From contig VFJY01000043.1 in assembly GCA_009885825.1 (NCBI GenBank), positions 1-64,000 of the forward strand: 64,000 nt of DNA, written 5' to 3'. The stretch is from Rhodobiaceae bacterium. Its GTDB lineage: Bacteria; Pseudomonadota; Alphaproteobacteria; Rhizobiales; Aestuariivirgaceae. The notes beneath the pieces are model-generated. The model worked only from the letters and a program-made list of their open reading frames with translations. It made no database searches and had not been told where the DNA came from. Position 1 is the first letter of the stretch; the number at the start of each line of letters is the position of its first letter. Positions 53,847 to 63,151 of the stretch are shown in pieces. Made by a program: the position numbers and the translations under genes.

Positions 53847-55736
53847 TCAGTTTTGCACGAGTTTCTGCACGAGATTCGCGGCCCTGGCGCTGGCTAATGC
53901 CGTCAACGCCTTTTCCATTGTCTCGTCGCGCTTGTACATATCTCTGTAATAGGTAATTTTTCCTGAGGAATCAGGCCAAGCCGTGAAATAGGTGATGTGA
54001 ACCGGCACTTTGCGCGGAAGCGGAATGGACTGGCTCACGCGGCTGTCGGTCTTCCTGTCAATTTCATCGCGGTCCCAACCCAGCAGGATGGTGGCAAATT
54101 CGCGTGGATTTTGGACGCGCACACAGCCATGGCTGAAAGCGCGGCTGGTTTCTGAGAACAGATTTTTAGTGGGGGTGTCGTGCATGTAGATGTCATGGCT
54201 GTTGGGAAACAGGAACTTCAGTTCGCCCAGCGCGTTTCCCCGGCCCGGTGGCTGCTGCACATCAAAGGGTGGCCGGCTGCCATAGGCAAACCAGTCAATC
54301 TCGCTTGACGGAATGACATTGCCGTTGCGGTCGCTGACCCGGAAGCCCTGCTGATCAAGATAGCCTGGATCGGCATAGAGTTTAGGCAGGTATTCATTGA
54401 CGATGATCGACTGCGGCACGCCCCACGAAGGATTGAACACGACCGTTTCGATCTCATCGTGAAATGCCGATGTCTGATTGAGCGTCTTTCCGACAATCAC
54501 GTTGCTTTTCCAGACCTCTTTGCCTTTATCCATCACGCGGACATTGAAAGCCGCCTGGTTTACGAACACATGGCGGTCACCCATATCCCTGGGCAACCAG
54601 CGCAGCCGTTCCATGTTGTAGACAAGTTGCTGGGTCTTGTTCTGGTCTTCAACGGCGTTCAGGCTTCTCAGTGTTTTCGGGCCGAACGTGCCGGTTGGCG
54701 AGATTTGGACAGACGCCTGATATTTTTTCAGGGCCTCGGACAGCGCCAAGTCCAACTCGAGCGCAAATGCCGCTTCGACGCTGGCCTCTTGGGCGCTCAA
54801 GAAGCCGAGTGTCACCATCCGCTGTCTCACCATTGGCATGCGGAGATCAAGGCCGCCGATCTTTACCGGCTTTCCGTCGGGAATTTTTTCGTAAACCACC
54901 GTTTCTTCGCTGGCCCGGAGCTTGGCCAATTCGGCTTTCATGATGGCATAGGCCGGATGCTTGGGCGCCAGATCACGCAGATATTCCGCCGGATAGGGCG
55001 ACCAGGCCAAAACCCGCAAGGCCTTTGCAGAATCAATGGGTTCGGTCTTGATATCATTGTAGAGGGACAACCGGTTTGGCTCAAACTGTCCGCCAGAAAT
55101 ATGCAGCGCCAGCTTGAGTGCTGCCGCGGTCAGGGCAATATCGAACTGGGCCAATTTTTCAGGATCGCGGCCGAGTTGCCCGGCAGCGTCGTCAAAATTG
55201 CTCAGTCCTTGCGGCAGGTAGGACGGCGCATCCAAACCGTCCTCGTAGGACTTTCCAGCAAACTCCAGCAAGGCCTGGGCCCGTTCGCTTGGCGCGCCAT
55301 CCTTCAGCCACAGCGGCTTAAATCCGCTAGCCTTGTAGTGGTCAAGTATCAGCTGGCGCTCAGCCTGGGGAGCGCGGATTTCGGAATCACTCACGAAAAG
55401 CTCAGCGAGAATGGCGCGGCTTTGGTCGTCCGCAGCTGAAAGCTTGGCGAATGACAGATCAGCGATAGGCACGTTCTTGGGCCAGAAATAGGTGAGATTG
55501 CCCATGCCTTTGCCCGGAATTTTTTCGGGCTCGTCGAAAATGATGTCATCTTGAATACCGCTCTTCCACCATGGGAAGATGGACTTGCGCTTTTTTTTGA
55601 ATTGCGTGCCGTAGGTGCCATACGTGTCTGGGGATTTGGTTTTCTTCTTAAACCAAAACGAATCAGCTTCAGCCGTTGACCCGGCTACCGACAAAGCAAT
55701 CACTGCAACAGATAGCTTCAGAAGAAGCTTGCCCAT
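53847..55736 (-). CDS. L,D-transpeptidase, YcbB/LdtD type
   Basis: 629 residues: a signal peptide (about 1-24), a scaffold domain, a peptidoglycan-binding segment near residues 335-370 (LSEALKKYQASVQISPTGTFG) and a YkuD catalytic domain with HDTPTKNLF and SHGCVRV, where Cys538 is the nucleophile. YcbB-type enzymes form 3-3 crosslinks in the periplasm, which are abundant in polar-growing Rhizobiales. A basic FKKKRKSIFPWWKSG stretch follows the signal peptide. Together with the DUF882 gene downstream it makes a small wall-enzyme group. Confidence 0.92.
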   Translation of the reverse strand: MGKLLLKLSVAVIALSVAGSTAEADSFWFKKKTKSPDTYGTYGTQFKKKRKSIFPWWKSGIQDDIIFDEPEKIPGKGMGNLTYFWPKNVPIADLSFAKLSAADDQSRAILAELFVSDSEIRAPQAERQLILDHYKASGFKPLWLKDGAPSERAQALLEFAGKSYEDGLDAPSYLPQGLSNFDDAAGQLGRDPEKLAQFDIALTAAALKLALHISGGQFEPNRLSLYNDIKTEPIDSAKALRVLAWSPYPAEYLRDLAPKHPAYAIMKAELAKLRASEETVVYEKIPDGKPVKIGGLDLRMPMVRQRMVTLGFLSAQEASVEAAFALELDLALSEALKKYQASVQISPTGTFGPKTLRSLNAVEDQNKTQQLVYNMERLRWLPRDMGDRHVFVNQAAFNVRVMDKGKEVWKSNVIVGKTLNQTSAFHDEIETVVFNPSWGVPQSIIVNEYLPKLYADPGYLDQQGFRVSDRNGNVIPSSEIDWFAYGSRPPFDVQQPPGRGNALGELKFLFPNSHDIYMHDTPTKNLFSETSRAFSHGCVRVQNPREFATILLGWDRDEIDRKTDSRVSQSIPLPRKVPVHITYFTAWPDSSGKITYYRDMYKRDETMEKALTALASARAANLVQKLVQN

Positions 55737-55833
55737 AATTTATCTACCTTTTTAATTCCGAAAGTCAAAATAGCGGTGGTCGGTCGCAAATTCAACTGGC
55801 TTTGGCCGCATTCCTGTGAATATGCCGAAAGTG

Positions 55834-57336
55834 TTACCCAGTTCCCTCTTCCAACCCCAAATCGCGCATTTTGCGATAAAGCGTTGAGCGCCCAATGCCC
55901 AGTTTGCGGGCAACTTCCGACATCTGGCCACGATAGCGGTTGAGCGCCAGCCGGATCATGTCAGCTTCAACTTCCTCGAGCTTGCGAATATGGCCGCCAT
56001 CGGTGACGGCGGGGATGCCCAGCGCCATGCCATCACTGACCTGGCTGCCAGTTGATCGGCCAACCGCATAGCCGCCGGTCATCGCCGGGCCGGCTGGCAA
56101 GACCGGTTTTGGGGCAAGCTGGGGGGCGGCTGGCACGATAACGTCATAGCCCTCCACCAGCGAGGCGATTTGAGGGAAATCCTGCACATCCAAAACGTCG
56201 CTGTCGCAGAGCACGATGGCGCGGAAAACCGTGTTTTCGAGTTGGCGGACGTTGCCGGGCCAGGCGTAGGCTTGCAGCATGGTGAGCGCTTTGGGCGCAA
56301 TGCCGCGAACCTTGCGGCCCTCCTCGGCGGAAAGACGCGTGATGAAATGATCCACGAGGGCTGGAATATCGTCTTTGCGATCGCGCAGCGGCGGCACCAT
56401 CATGGGATAGACATTCAGCCGGTAATAAAGGTCTTCGCGGAACTGGCCGGCCTTCACCATTTCAATCATGTTGCGGTTGGACGCCGAAATGAGACGGATG
56501 TTCACTTTGACGGATTTTCGCGAACCAACCGGATCAACTTCACCTTCCTGAATGGCGCGCAACAGTTTTACCTGCATATCGAGGGGCAATTCGGCGACCT
56601 CATCGAGGAACAGCGTTCCGCCGTCGGCCTCCTGAAATTTGCCAAGATGCTTGTTGGTGGCGCCGGTGAAGGCGCCTTTTTCGTGGCCAAACAGAATGGA
56701 TTCCACCAGGTTTTCCGGCAGCGCGCCGCAGTTCACCGCGACAAAAGGCCTGCCGGCGCGATCGCTTTCACCCTGGATGGCGCGCGCTATCATTTCCTTG
56801 CCGACGCCCGATTCGCCTTCGATCAGAATTGGAATGGTGGATTGAGCGCCGCGCCGGCCGAGTCGCAGAACATTTGTCATGGCAGGCGAAGAGGCAATCA
56901 GATCGTCAAAGCGGAGAGAGCCGCCGACCTTCTTGTTGAGGCGCTTCACTTCTTCCGTCAGGGCGTTGACCTTGAGCAGGTTCTGAATGGAAATCTTGAG
57001 GCGCTCGGGTGAAATTGGCTTCACGACAAAATCGTCGGCGCCGGCGCGCATGGCCTTGATGACGGTTTCGATGGAGCCTTGGGCGGTCTGGATGATCACT
57101 GGCAAATCGCCGCGCACGGCCTGCATTTTTTCGAGGAATTCGATGCCATCCATGCCCGGCATGATGAGGTCAAGGATCACCAGTTCGATGCCGCCGCCAC
57201 TTGGACCATTCAGGGCTTCGAGGCCTTTGAGACCACCATCCACGGCGAATGACTCGAAGCCAAACCGCCTTACGAGTTCCTCCAATATACGGCGCTGCGC
57301 TGGATCGTCTTCGACAATAAGTATGCGTGAAGCCAT
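55834..57336 (-). CDS. Sigma-54-dependent response regulator (NtrC family)
   Basis: 500 residues in NtrC order: receiver with phospho-acceptor Asp56 (VILDLIMPGMDG), AAA+ domain with Walker A GESGVGKE, the sigma-54 contact loop GAFTGAT, Walker B GGTLFLDEVAEL, and a Fis-type helix-turn-helix at the end (MSEVARKLGIGRSTLYRKM). A Gly/Pro-rich linker lies near residues 405-440. It should activate sigma-54 promoters when phosphorylated. No partner sensor kinase is adjacent. It is divergent from pepF. Confidence 0.93.
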   Translation of the reverse strand: MASRILIVEDDPAQRRILEELVRRFGFESFAVDGGLKGLEALNGPSGGGIELVILDLIMPGMDGIEFLEKMQAVRGDLPVIIQTAQGSIETVIKAMRAGADDFVVKPISPERLKISIQNLLKVNALTEEVKRLNKKVGGSLRFDDLIASSPAMTNVLRLGRRGAQSTIPILIEGESGVGKEMIARAIQGESDRAGRPFVAVNCGALPENLVESILFGHEKGAFTGATNKHLGKFQEADGGTLFLDEVAELPLDMQVKLLRAIQEGEVDPVGSRKSVKVNIRLISASNRNMIEMVKAGQFREDLYYRLNVYPMMVPPLRDRKDDIPALVDHFITRLSAEEGRKVRGIAPKALTMLQAYAWPGNVRQLENTVFRAIVLCDSDVLDVQDFPQIASLVEGYDVIVPAAPQLAPKPVLPAGPAMTGGYAVGRSTGSQVSDGMALGIPAVTDGGHIRKLEEVEADMIRLALNRYRGQMSEVARKLGIGRSTLYRKMRDLGLEEGTG

Positions 57337-57498
57337 GCTGATTGGTTTGCTCTTCTTGTTTGCCCTGTTCCCACCGCAGTTTCGCAGCGAAGGGTAAAGG
57401 CCATGTTAATGGGAGGGCATATTTGGGGACAATTTCAGGCAGTTGCCGAAATTGCGGGCATGGGCCATATCAGGTGTTCAATTTTTTGGGAACTGAAA

Positions 57499-59274
57499 AT
57501 GGCTTCAAATGTCCTTGGTGCTTTGCCGGAGTGGAACCTTGCCGATCTTTATGAAAACCCTGATGCCGCAGCCTTTGCCGCAGATATGCAGCGCGGAGAC
57601 CAGGAGGCCAGGAGTTTTTCGGAAAAATACAAGGGAAGGCTTGCCACGCTTTCGGGTTCCGAACTGGCCGAGGCGCTGCAAGTTTACGAATCATTGTCAG
57701 ATTTGCTTGGCCGCACAGGTTCCTATGCCCAGCTTTATTATGTCGGCGATACGACGGATGCAGCCCGGGGCAAATTCTATGGCGATGTGAGTTCGAAGCT
57801 CACGGATATCTCGACGCAATTGCTTTTCTTTGAGCTTGAACTGAACCGCATCGATGACGCGGCCCTCGAAAAAGCGATGCAGGTTCCAGCCCTTGGGCAC
57901 TATCGCCCGTGGATTGAAAACCTGCGCAAGGAAAAGCCCTATCAGCTTGAGGACAAGCTTGAAGAATTGTTCCTGGAAAAATCGCAAACCGGTTACAGCG
58001 CTTTCAATCGGCTGTTTGATGAGACGATGGCCGCCCTGCGGTTTGAAGTGGATGGCGAGCAACTAGCGATCGAATCCACGCTTGATCTCATGCAGAGCCC
58101 GGATGAAGAAAAGCGCAAGGCGGGCTCGGCAGCGCTGGCCAAAACCTTCACGGAAAATTTGCGGCTGTTCACACTGATCACCAACACGCTGGCCAAGGAC
58201 AAGGATATTTCCGATCGCTGGCGGGGCTTCAAGGATATCGCCGAGGCGCGGCATCTCGCCAACCGGGTTGAGCCGGAAGTCGTTGATGCGCTGGTTGCCG
58301 CCGTGCGCGAGGCCTACCCCAAACTCTCGCATCGTTATTACAAGATGAAGGCGAAGTGGCTGGGCAAGGACAAGCTCATGCACTGGGACCGCAATGCGCC
58401 GTTGCCCGCCGAGGATACACATGAAGTGCCGTGGGCCGACGCGGAGAAAACTGTGTTGTCGGCTTACGGAGAATTTTCGCCCGAGATGGCGGCGATCGCA
58501 AAGACCTTCTTTGACAGGAAATGGATTGATGCGCCGGTGCGGCCGGGCAAAGCGCCAGGGGCCTTTGCCCACCCCACGGTTCCGTCGGCGCACCCTTATG
58601 TCTTGCTCAACTATCTGGGCAAGACGCGGGACGTGATGACGCTGGCGCATGAACTGGGGCATGGCGTGCATCAGGTCCTGGCGGCAGGGCAGGGCGCGCT
58701 GATGGCTTCAACGCCTTTAACGCTTGCCGAAACCGCAAGTGTGTTCGGCGAGATGCTGACCTTCCAGGCCCTGCTGCGGCAGGCGACAGATGCCAAAAAG
58801 CGCAAGATATTGCTGGCCTCGAAAGTTGAAGACATGATCAACACGGTGGTGCGCCAGATCGCGTTTTATACATTCGAGCGCAAGGTTCACGCGGCACGTA
58901 AAGAGGGCGAGCTAACTCCCGATAAAATCAATGAAATATGGATGAGTGTGCAACATGAGAGCCTGGGGGATTCAATTGAATTCGGGCCGGGCTACGAAAC
59001 CTTCTGGACCTATATTCCGCACTTCATCCATTCGCCGTTTTACGTCTACGCCTATGCCTTCGGTGATTGCCTGGTGAATTCACTCTATGCGCGGTATCAG
59101 GAAAGCGCGAGCGGATTCCAGGAGAAGTATTTTGAAATGCTAAGGGCAGGCGGCACCAAACATCATTCGGAATTGCTGAAGCCATTTGGGTTGGATGCAG
59201 CGGACCCCAAGTTCTGGGACAAGGGCCTGTCGGTGATCTCTGGGATGATCGATGAGTTGGAGGCGCTGGAGTAG
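57499..59274 (+). CDS. pepF: M3-family oligoendopeptidase F
   Basis: 591 residues from the ATG at 57499, which gives the family N-terminus (LPEWNLADLYENPD); the frame is open for 32 more codons upstream but those have no similarity. The zinc motif is HELGH near residue 385, in AHELGHGVHQVLA, with the third ligand Glu in TLAETASVFGE. It cuts short peptides in the cytoplasm. A weak hairpin (GCGAATT/AATTCGC, 59274-59299) follows the stop. Confidence 0.93.
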   Translation: MASNVLGALPEWNLADLYENPDAAAFAADMQRGDQEARSFSEKYKGRLATLSGSELAEALQVYESLSDLLGRTGSYAQLYYVGDTTDAARGKFYGDVSSKLTDISTQLLFFELELNRIDDAALEKAMQVPALGHYRPWIENLRKEKPYQLEDKLEELFLEKSQTGYSAFNRLFDETMAALRFEVDGEQLAIESTLDLMQSPDEEKRKAGSAALAKTFTENLRLFTLITNTLAKDKDISDRWRGFKDIAEARHLANRVEPEVVDALVAAVREAYPKLSHRYYKMKAKWLGKDKLMHWDRNAPLPAEDTHEVPWADAEKTVLSAYGEFSPEMAAIAKTFFDRKWIDAPVRPGKAPGAFAHPTVPSAHPYVLLNYLGKTRDVMTLAHELGHGVHQVLAAGQGALMASTPLTLAETASVFGEMLTFQALLRQATDAKKRKILLASKVEDMINTVVRQIAFYTFERKVHAARKEGELTPDKINEIWMSVQHESLGDSIEFGPGYETFWTYIPHFIHSPFYVYAYAFGDCLVNSLYARYQESASGFQEKYFEMLRAGGTKHHSELLKPFGLDAADPKFWDKGLSVISGMIDELEALE

Positions 59275-59345
59275 CGAATTTGCCTGCGAATGAATTCGCG
59301 GACCGCTTTTGACGAGCCTCGCGCCAGCCTGCGCACCAGCCAGCC

Positions 59346-60128
59346 TCACTGCATAAACCAGCCATGGCTGACCACAAGCGACTGTCCCGTCAACGCGTTG
59401 GTGGGGAATGCAGCGAAGAGGAAGGCCACCTCGGCGATATCCTCAATTGTCGTGAATTTTTGGTCAACGGTGTTGCCCAGCATGATGCGCTTGACGACCT
59501 CATCTTCAGAAATGCCAAGCGTCTTGGCCTGTTCCGGAATTTGCTTCTCAACCAGCGGGGTTCTCACAAAGCCGGGACAAATGACATTTGCGCGCACACC
59601 ATGCGCGGCGCCTTCCTTGGCGATCACTTTCGAAAGGCCAATAAGACCATGCTTTGCGGTGACATAGGCCGATTTCAGGGGCGAGGCCTCTTTCGAATGC
59701 ACGGACCCCATCAGGATGATCGCGCCTGATCCCTTGGCATACATGTGGGGGAGGCAGGCCCTGGATGTCAGAAACGCGCCATCAAGGTGGATTGCGAGCA
59801 TTTTTTTCCAATCTTCGAACGGATACTCCTCAAGTTTGTGGACGATCTGCACGCCAGCGTTTGAGACCAGAATATCCACGCCGCCCCATGCGGCAACGAC
59901 CGACGCGATGCCGGCATTGACAGCGGCCTCATTGGTTACATCCATTGCAAGTCCCAGGGCTTTCCCCGGGCCTTTGGCGCTCAATTGCCGGGCCGTGGCA
60001 TTCGCCGCGTCGGCATTGAGGTCCGCGATGGCAACATTCGCGCCTTCCGCGACAAAGCGTTCGGCGATGCCTTTTCCAAGGCCACTTGCGGCGCCAGTCA
60101 CAATTGCTATTTTGTCAGCGAGATTCAT
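59346..60128 (-). CDS. bdhA: D-beta-hydroxybutyrate dehydrogenase (SDR)
   Basis: 260 residues. SDR motifs: nucleotide loop [10 protein letters not shown] at 11-20, SNAGVQ, the catalytic Ser in LMGSVHS and the YxxxK pair in SAYVTAKHG. The C-terminal pattern with [11 protein letters not shown] is that of bacterial 3-hydroxybutyrate dehydrogenases, which oxidise D-3-hydroxybutyrate to acetoacetate during polyhydroxybutyrate use. Its start overlaps the end of the patatin gene by 14 bp, so the two are coexpressed. Confidence 0.9.
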   Translation of the reverse strand: MNLADKIAIVTGAASGLGKGIAERFVAEGANVAIADLNADAANATARQLSAKGPGKALGLAMDVTNEAAVNAGIASVVAAWGGVDILVSNAGVQIVHKLEEYPFEDWKKMLAIHLDGAFLTSRACLPHMYAKGSGAIILMGSVHSKEASPLKSAYVTAKHGLIGLSKVIAKEGAAHGVRANVICPGFVRTPLVEKQIPEQAKTLGISEDEVVKRIMLGNTVDQKFTTIEDIAEVAFLFAAFPTNALTGQSLVVSHGWFMQ

Positions 60129-61239
60129 GATCGGGTTTCCTTGTGAGATCGAAAGTTATCATGCCCTGCTCGGGCAGTTCTCGGTTGCGCCAGTCCGGAT
60201 GAGCGAGCGATGCCTCGACATCCTTGCGCCCAGCTTCCCAATGCTCTTCAACGCTTAACCTTGAAAATTCATAATCCTTGGACTGGGTGTCATGACCGGT
60301 CACGCGTTTGATAAGATGCATCACAGTTATGGCGGCCTCGCACCCGCTTGCCGTCAATAGTTTTGCATCAGGATCGTCGCGCATAGGCTGCGGCAAACTG
60401 GCCAACAAGCGCTGGGCGGCTTTGCGCATGCGCTGCGAGTCTTGCGCGGCTGTGGTATTGAGTCTTGTGCGGCTTGAAAAGCGAATTTCTTTTTCGCGCT
60501 CGGCTGCCTCCAAAATGGTTTTTGGAACAGCGCCCCGGGCTGCGAACAAATCGACCTGAAAGATGCAAAGGTTCTTGCCATTATGGGTCTCGTCTATCAC
60601 GTATTGCAGGGGCGTGTTGGAAACGAGGCCGCCATCCCAATAGGGCTGGCCGTCAATTAAAACAGGCGCAAATCCCGGGGGCAGCGCGCCGCTCGCCATA
60701 ATGTGATCGGCGCTGAATTTTTCCTTGGTGGTATCGAAGTAGCGAAAATTGCCCGATTGAACATTTACCGCGCCGACGCTTACGCGCATGCCATTGGTGT
60801 TGAGAATATTGAAATCCACCAGTTCTGCCAATGTGGCGCGCAAAGGCCCCGTGTCATAGAAGCTCAGGGCGGCATCTGTTCCGGGCAGCGCAAACGCGGG
60901 CGGGGGAAGGCGCGGCGTGAAGAAGCCGGGGATTCCAAAAAGTGTCGCCATCCAGCTGCTGGTTTCATTGAATATTGAGCGTCCATGATCACCCGGCAAC
61001 AATGAATGCCCCTGCAGGCCAGATGACAGTTTTTCCCAAAATGCGCGCAGGCGCTTCACCCGGTTTTCGGGTTTATTGCCTGCTATAAGTGCTGCGTTTA
61101 TGGCGCCAATTGAAATGCCCGCTATCCAATCGGGCTCAAGGCCCGCAGTGGAAAGAGCTTCATAGGCACCCGCCTGGTAAGCGCCCAGGGCACCGCCGCC
61201 CTGGAGCACCAGAACCAGTTTTTCGTTTTCTGGCTTCAT
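60115..61239 (-). CDS. Patatin-like phospholipase
   Basis: 374 residues with the patatin oxyanion loop [11 protein letters not shown] at about 14-24, the nucleophile elbow GISIGA (Ser near 42) and the catalytic Asp in DGGLVSN near 205. No signal peptide. Members hydrolyse acyl esters. The 14-bp overlap with bdhA suggests it supplies or depends on hydroxybutyrate metabolism, for example as an intracellular polymer or granule-associated lipase, but this is inference. Confidence 0.88.
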   Translation of the reverse strand: MKPENEKLVLVLQGGGALGAYQAGAYEALSTAGLEPDWIAGISIGAINAALIAGNKPENRVKRLRAFWEKLSSGLQGHSLLPGDHGRSIFNETSSWMATLFGIPGFFTPRLPPPAFALPGTDAALSFYDTGPLRATLAELVDFNILNTNGMRVSVGAVNVQSGNFRYFDTTKEKFSADHIMASGALPPGFAPVLIDGQPYWDGGLVSNTPLQYVIDETHNGKNLCIFQVDLFAARGAVPKTILEAAEREKEIRFSSRTRLNTTAAQDSQRMRKAAQRLLASLPQPMRDDPDAKLLTASGCEAAITVMHLIKRVTGHDTQSKDYEFSRLSVEEHWEAGRKDVEASLAHPDWRNRELPEQGMITFDLTRKPDHESR

Positions 61240-61421
61240 GTCTGGTCAGTCCCTATTTGCTGCATTGCGATACAATGCCGCAACGCAGCATTGCATGCCA
61301 GCAAATTCTCTCTACCGATTTTTTTGACCAGTTCCGTGACTCATCGCCACGCTTGCGGGCCGGGCGGGCCTTGGGTACACATCACGCCAGAGTTTCACGG
61401 GATTTCCAAGGGGATTTAGAC

Positions 61422-61709
61422 ATGGCTGACCATTCTTCAGACAACTCATCGCATGGCATGGAAGAACACAACAACACCTACTCCGGGTTTGTGACCGGCG
61501 CGGTGGCGCTTTCAATTATCTGCGGGTTTGTGCTGGTGGCTTTGGTGGCGTTCCGCTTCGCGCAGACGCTTAACGTACTTACGGGATTTGCCGGGTTGAT
61601 CATCGGGCTTGTCGCAGTGCTGACCGATGTGCGCACCGGAGGCAAGTGGTATCTGTCGGGCGGTTTGTTGGTGTTGTTTGGGTTGATCACTGCCGTCAAC
61701 GTCTCATAA
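61422..61709 (+). CDS. aa3-type cytochrome c oxidase subunit IV-like protein
   Basis: 95 residues from the ATG at 61422, with AAGGGG about 9 bases upstream. A polar N-terminus containing MEEHNNTYSGF leads into the single-helix COX4_pro_2 motif, and two further hydrophobic stretches give about three membrane segments. Homologues are small extra subunits of bacterial aa3 oxidase, but this longer form is typically encoded ahead of pntAA, as here (13 bp). Its role may be tied to transhydrogenase rather than oxidase. Confidence 0.8.
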   Translation: MADHSSDNSSHGMEEHNNTYSGFVTGAVALSIICGFVLVALVAFRFAQTLNVLTGFAGLIIGLVAVLTDVRTGGKWYLSGGLLVLFGLITAVNVS

Positions 61710-61722
61710 GAGGCCGAAATAA

Positions 61723-62838
61723 ATGCAGATTGCGGTTCTTGCCGAAGGCAAGTCAGGCGAGCGCCGGGTTTCGGCTTCGCCTGATACAATCAAGGCCTAC
61801 GTCAAAAAGGGTTTGAGCGTTGTGGTGCAGGCTGGCGCTGGCGCCGGGGCGCATATTTCTGATGACGCCTTTGTGGCGGCGGGGGCCAGCATTATCAAAA
61901 CAGATGTCGGCCTCAAAACCGCTGACGTTGTTTTGTCTGTGCGCAGACCATCTGAGGCTGCTCTCAAGAGTCTGAAAAAGGGCGCTGTGGTGGCCGCCGG
62001 ACTTGACCCTTACGGCGACCGCAAGGCGCTGGACGCGATGGCTAAGACGGGGCTGACACTCTTTGCCATGGAGCTGATGCCGCGAATCACCCGGGCGCAA
62101 TCCATGGATATTCTGTCGTCGCAATCCAATCTCGCGGGCTACAAGGCGGTGATTGACGCCGCCGCCCATTTTGGCCGCGCCTTTCCGATGATGATGACGG
62201 CGGCGGGCACTGTGCCGCCAGCAAAAGTTTTTGTGATGGGTGTGGGTGTGGCAGGCCTGCAGGCCATTGCCACGGCGCGACGCCTGGGTGCTATCGTTTC
62301 GGCAACCGACGTTCGCAAGGCCACCGAAGAACAGGTGAAGAGCCTGGGGGCAAAATTCGTGTTTGCCGATGTGGCCGATGCGGCAACGGCTGGCGGCTAT
62401 GCCAAGGAGCTTTCGGCTGAAGACAAGGCCAAGCAGGCCGCACTTGTGGCCGACCATATCAAGGGCCAGGACATTGTCATAACCACAGCACTCATTCCCG
62501 GCAGGCCAGCGCCGGTGCTGGTCACCAAGGACATGGTTGAGAGCATGAAATCCGGCTCGGTGATTGTTGATCTCGCTGTTGAACGCGGCGGCAATTGCCC
62601 GCTGTCAAAGCCCGACCAGATTGTTGAGCACATGGGTGTCTCGATCTTGGGCACGGTGAATTTGGCGGGCGGGCTGGCTGGCAACGCCTCGCCGCTGTTT
62701 GCCAAGAACCTCGCCAATTTCCTTGACCTGATGATCACCGCCGATGGCGCTCTCAATATCAATTTTGAAGATGAAATCATCAAGGGCACGTTGATCGCCC
62801 GGGATGGCAAGCTCGTTCACCCAATGTATAAGGCCTGA
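61723..62838 (+). CDS. pntAA: NAD(P) transhydrogenase subunit alpha, part 1 (NAD-binding domain I)
   Basis: 371 residues, the length of the soluble domain-I polypeptide in three-gene transhydrogenases. Visible features are the N-terminal [14 protein letters not shown], the substrate stretch around [18 protein letters not shown] and the NAD-binding [18 protein letters not shown]. It binds NAD(H) at the cytoplasmic face and exchanges hydride with the NADP-binding subunit. It is followed 4 bp later by pntAB. Confidence 0.95.
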   Translation: MQIAVLAEGKSGERRVSASPDTIKAYVKKGLSVVVQAGAGAGAHISDDAFVAAGASIIKTDVGLKTADVVLSVRRPSEAALKSLKKGAVVAAGLDPYGDRKALDAMAKTGLTLFAMELMPRITRAQSMDILSSQSNLAGYKAVIDAAAHFGRAFPMMMTAAGTVPPAKVFVMGVGVAGLQAIATARRLGAIVSATDVRKATEEQVKSLGAKFVFADVADAATAGGYAKELSAEDKAKQAALVADHIKGQDIVITTALIPGRPAPVLVTKDMVESMKSGSVIVDLAVERGGNCPLSKPDQIVEHMGVSILGTVNLAGGLAGNASPLFAKNLANFLDLMITADGALNINFEDEIIKGTLIARDGKLVHPMYKA

Positions 62839-62842
62839 AACC

Positions 62843-63151
62843 ATGGAACATGTCGTTGATCCATTTGTGTCGCTGCTGGGCATTTTCGTGCTCGCGGTCT
62901 TCGTTGGCTACTATGTCGTCTGGAATGTCACGCCCGCGCTGCACACGCCGCTGATGTCGGTCACCAACGCCATCTCTTCGGTGATTGTCGTGGGGGCCTT
63001 GCTCGCGGTGGGGGCAGGGGCGATTGCCTCCGGCTCCATCATCGCCATGGTTTTTGGTTTTCTGGCGCTCATCCTCGCAAGCGTGAATATTTTCGGTGGC
63101 TTCCTGGTCACCAGCCGCATGTTGGCCATGTACAAGAAGAAGGGCAAATAA
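62843..63151 (+). CDS. pntAB: NAD(P) transhydrogenase subunit alpha, part 2 (membrane segment)
   Basis: 102 residues from the ATG at 62843; an upstream in-frame start inside pntAA is not credible. Three to four membrane helices ([20 protein letters not shown] first) make up half of domain II, the proton channel. Its TAA stop is followed at once by the pntB ATG. Confidence 0.93.
   Translation: MEHVVDPFVSLLGIFVLAVFVGYYVVWNVTPALHTPLMSVTNAISSVIVVGALLAVGAGAIASGSIIAMVFGFLALILASVNIFGGFLVTSRMLAMYKKKGK

Noticed and set aside
54459-55439. 326-codon open frame antisense to the L,D-transpeptidase
   Set aside because: No domain, and the sense gene has a signal peptide and intact catalytic Cys motif.
56170-57012. 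280-codon open frame antisense to the sigma-54 regulator
   Set aside because: Shadow of a gene with full NtrC architecture on the other strand.
61089-61421. Upstream extension of the oxidase subunit IV-like gene
   Set aside because: It would overlap the divergent patatin gene and has no similarity; the ATG at 61422 has a ribosome site.
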